A stretch of DNA of 64,000 nucleotides from Amycolatopsis endophytica (GTDB lineage Bacteria > Actinomycetota > Actinomycetes > Mycobacteriales > Pseudonocardiaceae): contig NZ_JACCFK010000001.1 in the NCBI RefSeq assembly GCF_013410405.1, positions 3,906,001 to 3,970,000 on the forward strand, written 5' to 3'. The first letter of the stretch is position 1. Each line of letters starts with the position of its first letter. A program made the position numbers and the translations under genes. The notes under the pieces are model-generated. The model was not told the origin of the DNA. It saw only the letters and a list, made by a program, of their open reading frames with translations, and did no database searches. Shown here piece by piece: positions 33,153-45,190 of the stretch.

Positions 33153-34736
33153 GTGAACCAGACGGCGGATGTGATCGTGATCGGGTTCGGGGCGGCAGGC
33201 GCCTGTGCGGCGATCGAAGCCGCCGACGCTGGTGCCGACGTACTCGTGCTGGACCGCTTCGGCGGCGGCGGGGCGACCGCGCTGAGCGGCGGGATCGTCT
33301 ACGCGGGCGGCGGCACGGCCCAGCAGCGTGAAGCAGGTGTCGACGATTCGGCCGACGCGATGTACGACTACCTGCGGCTCGAAGTCGGCGACGCGGTGTC
33401 GGAGGAGACGCTGCGGCGTTTCTGCGACGAGAGTCCGGCGATGATCGAGTGGCTGGAGCGCAACGGCGTGCCCTTCGAGGGCAGCCTGTGCCCGTACAAG
33501 ACCTCCTACCCCAACGACGACTACTACCTGTACTACTCCGGCAGCGAGTCCGCGGGCGGGTTCCGCGATCTGGCGAAACCGGCGGCTCGCGGTCACCGCA
33601 CGAAGGGGCCGGGCACGTCCGGGAAGCTGCTGTTCGCGCGGTTGGCCGAGGCGGTGCGCCGCCGGACGGTGCGGGTCCTGCCCGGTACGCGGGCGGAATC
33701 GCTGATCGTCGAGGACGGCGTCGTGACGGGCGTGCGCGTGCGCACTCTGCGGAACGCGCCGCGCCGGATTCGCGCCAGGCATGCCCGCATGGCGCGGTAC
33801 GCCGCGAAGCCGGGCATCTACGTTCCCAGCGTGCGCAAGGCGCTGCAGCACCGGATCGAACGACTGGAGCGGCGGTACGCGCGCGAGGAGGAGATCACTG
33901 CCCGGCGCGGGGTGGTGATCTCGGCGGGAGGATTCATCTTCAACCGGGCGCTCGTGCGCGAGCACGCCCCGGCGTACCGCGGGGGACTGGCGCTGGGCAC
34001 GATCGCCGACGACGGGTCGGGCATCGGGCTCGGCACCGCGGCCGGCGGCGCGACGGGCGAGATGCACCGGATCTCGGCGTGGCGGTTCGTCACGCCGCCC
34101 AGCGCGATGCTCAAAGGTGTGCTGGTCGATTCCGGCGGACGGCGGATCATCGACGAATCCCGCTACGGCGCCGCGGTCGGCGAGATCATGATCGGCAAGC
34201 ACGAAGGCAAAGGCTGGTTGCTCGCGGACGCCGAGACCGTCGCCGAGGCGCGGCGCACCGCGCGCCGGGAAAGCCAGTGGTTCCAGTGGTTGCAGGCCCG
34301 CTACCTGCTGCGGCGCGGCCGGGTGTCGGCGGACTCGCTGGACGAGGTCGCACGCAGGGCGGGGGTCGACGCGGATGGGCTGAAAGCCACGGTGGAGGCG
34401 TACAACGCGGCCGCCGACTCCGGTGCGGCCGATCCGGCGGGCAAACCGGCCGAGTACGTGCGGCCGGTGCGCACGGCGCCCTTCTCACTCATCGACGTCG
34501 CGATCAAGCCCAGCCTGGGTTTCCCGTGCCCGATGCTCACGCTCGGCGGGCTCGTGGTCGACGAGTCGACCGGTGCGGTGCGCACTTCCGATGGTGCGCC
34601 GATCGCCGGTCTCTACGCGGCGGGCCGGTCCGCGGTGGGAATCTGTTCTGAGTCCTACGTGAGCGGCCTGTCGCTCGCGGACTGCGTTTTTTCCGGGCGC
34701 AGGGCGGGAATCTCCGCAGCTCGGCGAGGTGGCTGA
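33153..34736 (+). CDS. KstD-family flavoprotein, possible delta4-(5alpha)-3-ketosteroid dehydrogenase
   Basis: This 527-residue FAD protein belongs to the same fold family as KstD but is clearly distinct. It has VIVIGFGAAGACAAIEAADAG at the start and a basic central insertion (RIRARHARMARYAAKPG). The C-terminal segment CSESYVSGLSLADCVFSGR has a Tyr-x-Ser pair (about 502 and 504) resembling the active site I recall for Kst4D enzymes, with another candidate Tyr near 347 (ESRYGAAVGE). Kst4D removes hydrogens across C4-C5 of 5alpha-3-ketosteroids. A fumarate-reductase-like role is an alternative. The KstR box upstream ties it to steroid use. Confidence 0.72.
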   Translation: MNQTADVIVIGFGAAGACAAIEAADAGADVLVLDRFGGGGATALSGGIVYAGGGTAQQREAGVDDSADAMYDYLRLEVGDAVSEETLRRFCDESPAMIEWLERNGVPFEGSLCPYKTSYPNDDYYLYYSGSESAGGFRDLAKPAARGHRTKGPGTSGKLLFARLAEAVRRRTVRVLPGTRAESLIVEDGVVTGVRVRTLRNAPRRIRARHARMARYAAKPGIYVPSVRKALQHRIERLERRYAREEEITARRGVVISAGGFIFNRALVREHAPAYRGGLALGTIADDGSGIGLGTAAGGATGEMHRISAWRFVTPPSAMLKGVLVDSGGRRIIDESRYGAAVGEIMIGKHEGKGWLLADAETVAEARRTARRESQWFQWLQARYLLRRGRVSADSLDEVARRAGVDADGLKATVEAYNAAADSGAADPAGKPAEYVRPVRTAPFSLIDVAIKPSLGFPCPMLTLGGLVVDESTGAVRTSDGAPIAGLYAAGRSAVGICSESYVSGLSLADCVFSGRRAGISAARRGG

Positions 34737-34746
34737 TGACAAAAAC

Positions 34747-34764
34747 GAGAACGTGTTCTAGTCT
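34747..34764 (+). promoter_or_regulatory. KstR box and -10 of the hsaADCB operon
   Basis: GAGAACGTGTTCTA (34747-34760) is nearly the full palindromic consensus and overlaps a -10-like TAGTCT (34759-34764). The leader to hsaA would be about 33 nt. Confidence 0.82.
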
Positions 34765-34804
34765 TGGGGACGACAGTGACAGACGTGACGGACGGGGCGT
34801 GCAG

Positions 34805-38264
<3,460 letters not shown>

Positions 38265-39743
38265 CCGCGCCTTCCGCGGCGGCGATGTCGTCGACCGAGC
38301 GGCCGGTGGTGCGCGGGCCGAACACCGCGGTGATCAGGATGAGCAGCACCATCGCCAGCGCCACGACCACGAACACGGCCGTGGCGCCGCGTGCCTCCAG
38401 CAGCGGCAGCAGCAGGTAGGGCATCGCCGCCGTCATCAGGCGGGACAGCGAGTAGGACGAGCCCGCCGCGGTCGCACGCAGGCTCGTCGGGAAGATCTCG
38501 GCCTGGTAGGCGTGGTAGGCGTTGGAGAACACGTTGCTGACGGCGGTGTAGCAGAAGCCGAGGACCACGATCGCGGCGCCGCTCGTGGAGAAGCCGAAGG
38601 CGAGACCGAACACCGCCATGCCCGCGGCGGCCGCGACGATCAGCCACTTGCGCTGGACGCGTTCCATGAGCGGGATCGACAGCGCCGAGCCGATCGGGTA
38701 GCCGAGGAAGGACAGCGCGCTGAAAGTCAGCGAGTGCGCGATGTCGAATCCCTTGGCGGTGAGGATGATCGGCACCAGCGAGCCGAACCCGTAGTAGCCG
38801 AACACCTGCAGGATCTGGAACGCGGCCAGCATCAGGCTGCGGGTGCGCCACGGCTTGCGGAAGAGGGTCGAAAAACGTTGCGGCCGGGCCTCCTCCCGGT
38901 GCGGTGCTTCGGGGACCTCGGGCAGGCTGCCCGCGGACTTCTCCAGGCGCCGGATGACTTTCTCGGCCTCGTCGTGGCGTCCCTGAGCGATCAGCCATCG
39001 GGGCGATTCGGGCAAACCGGTCCGCATCGCCCACACGATGGCCGCACCGAGAGCGCCGATCACGAACAGCCAGCGCCAGCCCTCGATGCCCAGCGGTGCC
39101 TCGCCGACCAGTCCGCGCGCGAGGAAACCCGCGGCGGGCACGCCGCAGAACCCGATGGTGTAGGCCCAGGCGGTCGCCCTGCCGCGGGCGTGCGCGGGCA
39201 GCAGGTCGGCGAGATAGGCGTCGGCCAGCGGCAGTTCCGCGCCGATCCCGATCCCCGCGATGAACCGGCAGATCACCAGCATCCACACGTCGGTCGAGAA
39301 CGCGCCGAGCAGCGTGAACAGCGAGTAGACGCTGAGGGTGAGCAGGAACGCGCGCCGCCGCCCGATGCGGTCGGCGAGCCTGCCGAGCGCGACGGAGCCG
39401 ACGAACGCCCCGAGGAACGCCGACGCGAGCAGCGGCTTGGTCTCGGCGCCGGACACGCCGAACTCCTTCGCCAGCACCGTGCTCACGGTGCTGGCCAGGA
39501 AGAGGTCGTAGAGGTCGAAGAACGTCGCCACCCCGACGACGGCGATCAGCAGGCGGTGGAAGCGGGTCACCGGAAGCCGGTCCAGCCGGGCGGTCATCGT
39601 CGAGGAGGTGGTCATGTCGGAAAGTTATCCCCCGTCCGTCGATCTTGACAACGAGCCCTCGGCGATCACGGATGCGGCGGGTCCACAATGTGTGGATTGA
39701 CGGAATATCGCCGCGATTCGTGGCGCCGCAGCGAAGGAGCGAG

Positions 39744-40133
39744 ATGTCGCACGAGGTCGTCAACCCAGCCGGTCTGTCGGACCCGGTGCCCTACGGGTAC
39801 AGCCACCTCACCCGCACGCCGGGCGGGCTGGTCTTCGTGGCCGGGCAGTACGCGGCCGACGAATCCGGACAGCTGGTCTCCGGCGACTTCGCCGGGCAGG
39901 TGCGGCAGTCGTTCGCCAACCTGCGCACCGCGCTCGCCGCGGCCGGCCTCGACTTCTCGTCGGTGCTGCGGCTGGGCACGTTCGTGGTCGACCACGACAC
40001 CGACAAGCTGGCGATCCTCGGCCAGCAGATCGAGGAAATCTGGGGGCAGCGGCCGCCCGCCCAGACCCTGTCCGGCGTCGCCCGGCTCGCGCTTCCCGGA
40101 ATGCTCTTCGAGGTCGACGCGATCGCGGCGTGA
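39744..40133 (+). CDS. RidA/YjgF-family protein
   Basis: This 129-residue protein belongs to the RidA/YER057c/UK114 family, often enamine/imine deaminases. Typical elements are GGLVFVAGQYAADESGQLV, FANLRTALAAAGLDFSSV and ARLALPGMLFEVDAIA. ATG at 39744 was chosen because AAGGAG lies 5-10 nt upstream, and it gives the usual family length. Two amidohydrolase genes follow on the same strand. The three may form a small catabolic or detoxification unit for a nitrogenous compound. Confidence 0.82.
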   Translation: MSHEVVNPAGLSDPVPYGYSHLTRTPGGLVFVAGQYAADESGQLVSGDFAGQVRQSFANLRTALAAAGLDFSSVLRLGTFVVDHDTDKLAILGQQIEEIWGQRPPAQTLSGVARLALPGMLFEVDAIAA

Positions 40134-40170
40134 TCTGCCGCGCGGCGCCGCCCGGTCCTAAAGTCGGGTG

Positions 40171-41370
40171 ATGGATCTCAAGCACGACGCGCGCGAGCTG
40201 TCCGACGACCTCGTGGCACTCCGGCGCGCGCTCCACCAGATACCCGAACTCGGGCTCGAACTGCCGCGCACCCAGGAGAAAGTCCTCGAAGCCCTGGACG
40301 GTCTCCCGCTGGAGATCACCACCGGCACCGGACTGTCCTCGGTCACCGCCGTGCTGCGCGGACAGGGCGGGGACGGGGACGTAGTGCTGCTGCGCGGCGA
40401 CATGGACGCGCTGCCGGTCACCGAGAACACCGGGGCCCGGTTCAGCTCGCGGCACGAGGGACGGATGCACGCGTGCGGGCACGACCTGCACACGGCCGGT
40501 CTCGTCGGCGCCGCCCGGCTGCTGTCCGCGCATCGCGACAGCCTGGCCGGTGACGTGGTGTTCATGTTCCAGCCCGGCGAGGAGGGGCACGACGGCGCCG
40601 GGCACATGATCGCCGAGGGGGTGCTGGAGGCGGCCGGTCGCCCGGTCGCCGAGGCGTACGGGCTGCACGTGCTGTCGGCCGCGATCCCGCGCGGGCGGTT
40701 CATGTCCCGGCCGGGACCGCTGATGGCCGCGGCGGACGGGTTGTTCGTGCGCGTGATCGGCGCGGGCGGGCACGGCTCCCGGCCGCACACGGCGCTCGAC
40801 CCGGTTCCGGTCGCGTGCGAGATGGTGACCGCGCTGCAGGCGATGGTCACCCGCCGCTTCAACGTGTTCGACCCGGTCGTGGTCACCGTCGGCACCTTCC
40901 ACGCCGGCACCCAGCGCAACATCATCCCGCCGGACGCGCGGTTCGAGGCGACCATCCGCAGCTTCTCGAAGGAGGCCCGCGAGCGGGTCGCGGAGCTGGC
41001 CGTTCCGCTGTGCCAGGACATCGCGTCCGCGCACGGGGCCGAGGTCGAGATCACCTACCAGGGCGAGTACGGCGTGACCGCCAACGATCCGGACCGCCAG
41101 GAGTTCGTCGCCGGCACCGTGCGCGAGGTGTTCGGCGAGGAGCGGTTCACCACGCTGCCCGATCCGCTCACCGGATCCGAGGACTTCTCCCGGGTGCTCG
41201 ACCGCGTGCCCGGCGCGTTCACCTTCCTCGGGGCGACCTTCGCCGACGAACCGGATTCCGTGGCCTACAACCATTCCCCCGAGGCATCGTTCGACGACAG
41301 TGTGCTCGCCGACGGTGCGCTGCTGCTCGCCGAGCTGGCCGCCCGGCGCCTGGCGAAGGAGCGTGCGTGA
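40171..41370 (+). CDS. M20-family amidohydrolase (hippurate hydrolase type)
   Basis: This 399-residue metallo-amidohydrolase of the M20D/HipO type should hydrolyse N-acyl amino acids or related amides with a dinuclear metal site. Metal-binding motifs are visible as MHACGHDLHTAG and FMFQPGEEGHDGAGHM. The dimerisation domain lies in the middle (about 180-295). An ATG at 40171 follows a -10-like TAAAGT by 6 nt, suggesting a leaderless start; GTG at 40168 is the alternative. It overlaps the next gene by 4 nt. Confidence 0.87.
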   Translation: MDLKHDARELSDDLVALRRALHQIPELGLELPRTQEKVLEALDGLPLEITTGTGLSSVTAVLRGQGGDGDVVLLRGDMDALPVTENTGARFSSRHEGRMHACGHDLHTAGLVGAARLLSAHRDSLAGDVVFMFQPGEEGHDGAGHMIAEGVLEAAGRPVAEAYGLHVLSAAIPRGRFMSRPGPLMAAADGLFVRVIGAGGHGSRPHTALDPVPVACEMVTALQAMVTRRFNVFDPVVVTVGTFHAGTQRNIIPPDARFEATIRSFSKEARERVAELAVPLCQDIASAHGAEVEITYQGEYGVTANDPDRQEFVAGTVREVFGEERFTTLPDPLTGSEDFSRVLDRVPGAFTFLGATFADEPDSVAYNHSPEASFDDSVLADGALLLAELAARRLAKERA

Positions 41371-42587
41371 CCAGGACCCTGTTCGCGGGCGGCCGGGTGT
41401 TCGACGGCACCGGTGCCGATCCCTTCGACGCCGACCTCGTGGTGGAGGACGGCCGCATCGCCGAGATCGGGACCGGCCTGGACGGCGACGAGGTCGTCGA
41501 CTGCGCCGGCGCCACCGTGATCCCGGGAATGTTCGACTGCCACGTGCACGTCACCGTGTCCGACATCAGCCTGGTCAAGCTGGTCCAGAAACCGTTTTCC
41601 TACCAGTTCTACGAGGCCGCGCGGAACCTGCGCGACACGCTGGAACTGGGCATCACGACGGTGCGCGACGCGGGCGGCGCGGATCTGGGCATCAAGAAGG
41701 CCCAGGCGGACGGGCTGATCTCCGGACCGCGGATGCAGATCTCGATCGGGGTCATCAGCCAGACCGGCGGGCACGGCGACGACTGGATGCCGTCCGGGCA
41801 CTGCGTTCCGCTGATGCTTCCGCACCCGGGCCGCCCCTCGACGGTCGTCGACGGCCCGGACGAGGTGCGGCGGGCGGCGCGGGAGCTGCTGCGTGCCGGG
41901 GCCGACGTGCTGAAGGTGTGCACGACCGGCGGTGTGCTGTCGCCGGGTGACGATCCGCGGCACACCCAGTTCACGCCGGGGGAGCTGGACGTGCTGGTCG
42001 CCGAGGCGGCGATGCAGGGCAAGCCGGTGATGGCGCACGCGCAGGGCACCGAGGGCATCAAGAACGCGGTGCGGGCGGGAATCCGCTCCATCGAGCACGG
42101 CATCTACCTCGACGACGAGGCGATCGAGCTGATGCTGGCCCACGGCACGTGGCTGGTGCCGACGCTGATCGCGCCGATCGCGGTCGTCCGCGCGGCACGG
42201 GCGGGTGCCGCGCTGACCGACGAGATGGTCCGCAAGGCCGAGGACGTGGTGGAGGTGCACGCCGCGTCGATGCGCCGGGCGGTCGGGGCCGGGGTGAAGA
42301 TCGCGATGGGCACGGACTCCGGGGTCGGCCCGCACGGCACGAACCTCGAGGAGCTGCCGCTGATGGAGGCGGCGGGCATGCGCCCGGGCGAGGTGCTGGC
42401 CGCGGCCACGTCGTCGGCGGCCGATCTGCTCGGCTGCGGCGACGAACTGGGCCGTCTGGCGCCGGGGTTCCGCGCCGATCTGGTGGTGGTGTCCGGTGAT
42501 GCCTACGACCTGGCCGCGTTGCCGGGGCGGGTGCGTGAGGTGTGGCAGGACGGTGTGCGGGTGGTGGCGCCCGGCTCGGCGAAGTGA
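41367..42587 (+). CDS. Metal-dependent amidohydrolase (imidazolonepropionase-like)
   Basis: This 406-residue enzyme belongs to the amidohydrolase superfamily. Metal ligands can be picked out as HVHV near the N-terminus, a probable carboxylated lysine in ADVLKVCTTGG, histidines in VMAHAQGTEG and IEHGIYLDD, and Asp in AMGTDSGVG. The group includes imidazolonepropionases, prolidases and aryl-dialkyl hydrolases, so the substrate cannot be named. It is translationally coupled to the M20 gene (GTGA), and an AAGGAG site precedes the start. A strong hairpin follows. Confidence 0.85.
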   Translation: MTRTLFAGGRVFDGTGADPFDADLVVEDGRIAEIGTGLDGDEVVDCAGATVIPGMFDCHVHVTVSDISLVKLVQKPFSYQFYEAARNLRDTLELGITTVRDAGGADLGIKKAQADGLISGPRMQISIGVISQTGGHGDDWMPSGHCVPLMLPHPGRPSTVVDGPDEVRRAARELLRAGADVLKVCTTGGVLSPGDDPRHTQFTPGELDVLVAEAAMQGKPVMAHAQGTEGIKNAVRAGIRSIEHGIYLDDEAIELMLAHGTWLVPTLIAPIAVVRAARAGAALTDEMVRKAEDVVEVHAASMRRAVGAGVKIAMGTDSGVGPHGTNLEELPLMEAAGMRPGEVLAAATSSAADLLGCGDELGRLAPGFRADLVVVSGDAYDLAALPGRVREVWQDGVRVVAPGSAK

Positions 42588-42592
42588 GAAGA

Positions 42593-42637
42593 CCCCCGGA
42601 CCGCGCCGAACTGGGGGAGGAAGGCGCGGCCCGGGGG
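42593..42637. terminator. Bidirectional terminator hairpin
   Basis: CCCCCGG-A-CCGCGCC (42593-42607) pairs with GGCGCGG-C-CCGGGGG (42623-42637), with one internal mismatch and a 15-nt loop. It lies 5 nt after the amidohydrolase stop and between convergent genes. Confidence 0.65.
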
Positions 42638-42811
42638 CCTCGCCCCAGCGCCCGAGGGGGAGGTAAGCGCCGGAGCCACCGGCCGGCGGGAAACTGGGGA
42701 GGATACCGCCGACCGTGTGCGTTCAGGATAGCGCGCGTTTCGCGCCGTGGACCGTTTTCACAGGAACTGGACAGGTTCCTCCGTCAACCGATCCGGTGAC
42801 GCCTGCCGCTT

Positions 42812-43615
42812 TCAGAGGACGAGGTCGGTGAGCACGTCGGTCAGTGCTCCGGCGAAGACTTTGGCGTCGCGCTGCGGCGCCAGGTGCGCACCGGGCAGTT
42901 CGACGAACGGCAGCCCCAGTTCGAGGGCGAGCGCCCGCGCCGGGCGGTAGTGGTAGTAGCCGCGGCTGCCCTCGCCCGCGGTGAGCACGACCGGCACCGA
43001 ACCGCGGCGCAGCGCGCCGAGATCGGGCAGGTACTCGTAGAAGCCGACCAGTTCGCGGTCGAACAGCAGGCGCCACTCGTGTTCGTTCGGCAGCCGGACG
43101 GCTTTCAACGGGGGCAGCCCGGCGCCCGCGATCGAGCCGATGAACGCCGAGAAGGCGCCGAACAGGTCCCCTCCCGCGCTGCGGCTCGCCTGTTCGCGAG
43201 CGAACTCGATCCATTCGTCGGCGTCCGGCAGCAGGCGCACGGCCGGCGGCTCGTGCACGACGAGCCCGCTGACCACGTCCGGATGCCGGATGGCCAGCTC
43301 CAGCCCGATGTTCCCGCCCGCGCTGCTGCCGAACACGAGCGCCTTGCCGTACCCGAAGTGCTCGATGACGGCCCGCGCGTCATCCGCGTGCCGCGCGACG
43401 GTCAACGGACCGGTCGTGGCGTCCGTGCTGCCGAAATGCCCGCGCCGGTCGTACCCGAGGACGGTGTGGTTCTCCGCGAGCCGCCGTGCGAGAGCCCGGT
43501 AGGAGGCGGCCGCCCCGGTCCCCCCGGAGATCAGGAGGAGCGCGGGCCCGGCCCCGCTCCGTTCGACGCGCAACTCCCCGTCCGGCACCGGGCACGACCC
43601 ACTCTCCGAGCTCAT
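42812..43615 (-). CDS. Alpha/beta hydrolase
   Basis: This 267-residue hydrolase has an ISGGTGAAASYRALAR oxyanion region and a nucleophile elbow in LVFGSSAGGNIGLELA. A probable catalytic His is near LPGAHLAPQRD. The substrate is unknown; the family includes many small-molecule esterases and lactonases. ATG at 43615 is preferred. The open frame extends to 43771, but the extra 52 residues are repeats encoded by a 21-nt tandem repeat and are probably not translated. Confidence 0.78.
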   Translation of the reverse strand: MSSESGSCPVPDGELRVERSGAGPALLLISGGTGAAASYRALARRLAENHTVLGYDRRGHFGSTDATTGPLTVARHADDARAVIEHFGYGKALVFGSSAGGNIGLELAIRHPDVVSGLVVHEPPAVRLLPDADEWIEFAREQASRSAGGDLFGAFSAFIGSIAGAGLPPLKAVRLPNEHEWRLLFDRELVGFYEYLPDLGALRRGSVPVVLTAGEGSRGYYHYRPARALALELGLPFVELPGAHLAPQRDAKVFAGALTDVLTDLVL

Positions 43616-43645
43616 GGCGGCAGTCAAGCACACCCCCGCCCCCGC

Positions 43646-43771
43646 GCTGACCGCTCCCGCCCCCACGCTGACCGCTCCGGTCACCGTGTTGGCCGTTCCG
43701 GTCACCGTGTTGGCTGTTCCCGGCGCCGTGTTGGCCGCTCCGGTCACCGTGTTCGCCATCCCCGGCGCCAT
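43646..43771. repeat. Six tandem 21-bp units (minisatellite)
   Basis: The units start at 43646, 43667, 43688, 43709, 43730 and 43751. The best pair differ at one or two positions (for example GTTGGCCGTTCCGGTCACC against GTTGGCCGCTCCGGTCACC). The period is a multiple of three, so both strands stay open as heptapeptide repeats. Confidence 0.85.
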
Positions 43772-43843
43772 ATCGACCCTCGCGGCACCGCCGTCGTGCC
43801 CATCAACATTCCACAGTGGACGAATGTCGGAACCTCCGGACGA

Positions 43844-44689
43844 TCAGGCGTCCTTGAGCGCCGCCGCCAGTCCTTCCCGCAACGGGGTGGTCGGCCGTCC
43901 GATCAGCGCTGCCAGGTCCCCGGTCGCGTCGGCCAGAGTGCCCTCCGCGATGTTCCGGTCGAGCGCGACGGCGAACCCGGCCGACTCCGCCGGCACTCCC
44001 GCCGCGATCAGTGCCTCGCGGTGTTCGTCCGTGCTCACGTTGCGGTAGGGGATCGTCCGCCCGGCGAGCGCGGAGATTTCGGCGGCGAGGTCGTCGAAGG
44101 TCCACGCGACGTCGCCGCTCAGCTCGTACACCTTGCCCTCGTGGCCGGTACCGGTGAGTACCGCGACGGCGCCCGCCGCGAAGTCGGCCCGCGTGGCGCT
44201 GGCGACCCGTCCGGAACCGGCGCTGCCGATCAGTTCCCCTGCGGCGATGGCTTGGTGGGCGGCAGGCGCGTAGTTCTCGGTGTACCAGTTGTTGCGCAGG
44301 ATCGTGAACGGCACGCCCGACGCGCGGATGATCTCCTCGGTCGCCTTGTGCTCGGGCGCGAGCACCAGCGGCGTGTCGTCCGCGTGCGGCGCGCTCGTGT
44401 AGACGAGGTGGTGCACGCCCGCCTTCTGGGCGGCCTCGACGACCGCCTGGTGCTGCGGCACCCGGCTGCCCACGGCGTCCCCGGAGATCAGCAGCACCTT
44501 GCCGGCTCCCGCGAACGCGGCGTCGAGGGTTTCGGGCCGGTCGTAGTCGGCTTCGCGGACTTCGACGCCCAGGCCAGCGGCCTTTTCGGGGTTTCGCACC
44601 GCGGCGACGACCGTTCCGGCGTTCTCGCGCAGGCCGGCGACGACGTGACGGCCCAGGCGGCCGGTGGCTCCGGTGATGACGATGGTCAT
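43844..44689 (-). CDS. NmrA/QorB-like NAD(P)H-dependent oxidoreductase
   Basis: This 281-residue atypical short-chain dehydrogenase has a Rossmann motif at the start (TIVITGATGRLGRHVV). It resembles NmrA-like quinone oxidoreductases such as QorB/YtfG (VYTSAPHADDTPLVLAPEHKA, TILRNNWYTENY). It probably reduces quinones or senses NADP. ATG at 44689 follows AAGGAG. It diverges from an HxlR regulator gene, with a perfect palindrome between them, the usual qorB/qorR-like arrangement. Confidence 0.85.
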   Translation of the reverse strand: MTIVITGATGRLGRHVVAGLRENAGTVVAAVRNPEKAAGLGVEVREADYDRPETLDAAFAGAGKVLLISGDAVGSRVPQHQAVVEAAQKAGVHHLVYTSAPHADDTPLVLAPEHKATEEIIRASGVPFTILRNNWYTENYAPAAHQAIAAGELIGSAGSGRVASATRADFAAGAVAVLTGTGHEGKVYELSGDVAWTFDDLAAEISALAGRTIPYRNVSTDEHREALIAAGVPAESAGFAVALDRNIAEGTLADATGDLAALIGRPTTPLREGLAAALKDA

Positions 44690-44723
44690 GGACAGGCTCC
44701 TTCTCAACTGGCTGCACTCTTAG

Positions 44724-44735
44724 GTTAGTACTAAC
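44724..44735. promoter_or_regulatory. Palindromic operator between oxidoreductase and HxlR genes
   Basis: GTTAGTACTAAC is a perfect 12-bp palindrome in the divergent promoter region. It is a likely binding site for the adjacent HxlR regulator, which would control both genes. Confidence 0.6.
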
Positions 44736-44771
44736 TCAGAGAAAGTGCCAACCATGAGATAGTATGGACAC

Positions 44772-45179
44772 ATGAACGGATCCCGTGCCGAGGCCGCGCA
44801 CCACCAGCTGGTCGCCGACGTCTTCGCGCGCGCGTGCGCGTCGCGAGGTGTACTGGAGCACGTGACCGGTCGCTGGGGCACGCTCGCGCTGGCCGCGCTC
44901 GCCGAGGGCCCGTTCCGGTTCAACGCGTTGCGCCGCAAGGTGGACGGCGTCAGCGAGAAGATGCTGGCCCAGACGCTGCAGGCGCTGGAACGCGACGGTT
45001 TCGTGCACCGCGAGGCCGAGCCGACCATCCCGCCGCGCGTCGAGTACAGCCTGACGGCGCTGGGCGCCGAGGTGGCCGGCCGCCTGCGGGAGCTGATCGA
45101 GCTGGTCGAGGGCCGGGTGCAGGAGGTCGAGGCCGCGCGCCGGGCCTACGACGAGGCGAAGTCGGCGGTCGCGCGCTAG
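44772..45179 (+). CDS. HxlR-family transcriptional regulator
   Basis: This 135-residue winged-helix protein has the HxlR pattern: GRWGTLALAALAEGPFRFNALRRKVDGVSEKMLAQTLQALERDG, split over the recognition helix, then VEYSLTALG. A single Cys (ACASRG, about residue 20) could be a redox sensor, as in several HxlR proteins. The ATG lies 6 nt after a -10-like TAGTAT, so the mRNA is probably leaderless. It diverges from the quinone-reductase-like gene that it probably controls. Confidence 0.87.
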   Translation: MNGSRAEAAHHQLVADVFARACASRGVLEHVTGRWGTLALAALAEGPFRFNALRRKVDGVSEKMLAQTLQALERDGFVHREAEPTIPPRVEYSLTALGAEVAGRLRELIELVEGRVQEVEAARRAYDEAKSAVAR

Positions 45180-45190
45180 ACGTCCTGGGA

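Noticed and set aside
34736..34804. Longer hsaA start
   Set aside because: It would put the KstR box and -10 inside the coding region; the ATG at 34805 matches the family start.
43616..43771. N-terminal extension of the hydrolase through the 21-bp repeats
   Set aside because: The extension is pure repeat with no ribosome binding site; the Met at 43615 gives the normal family length.
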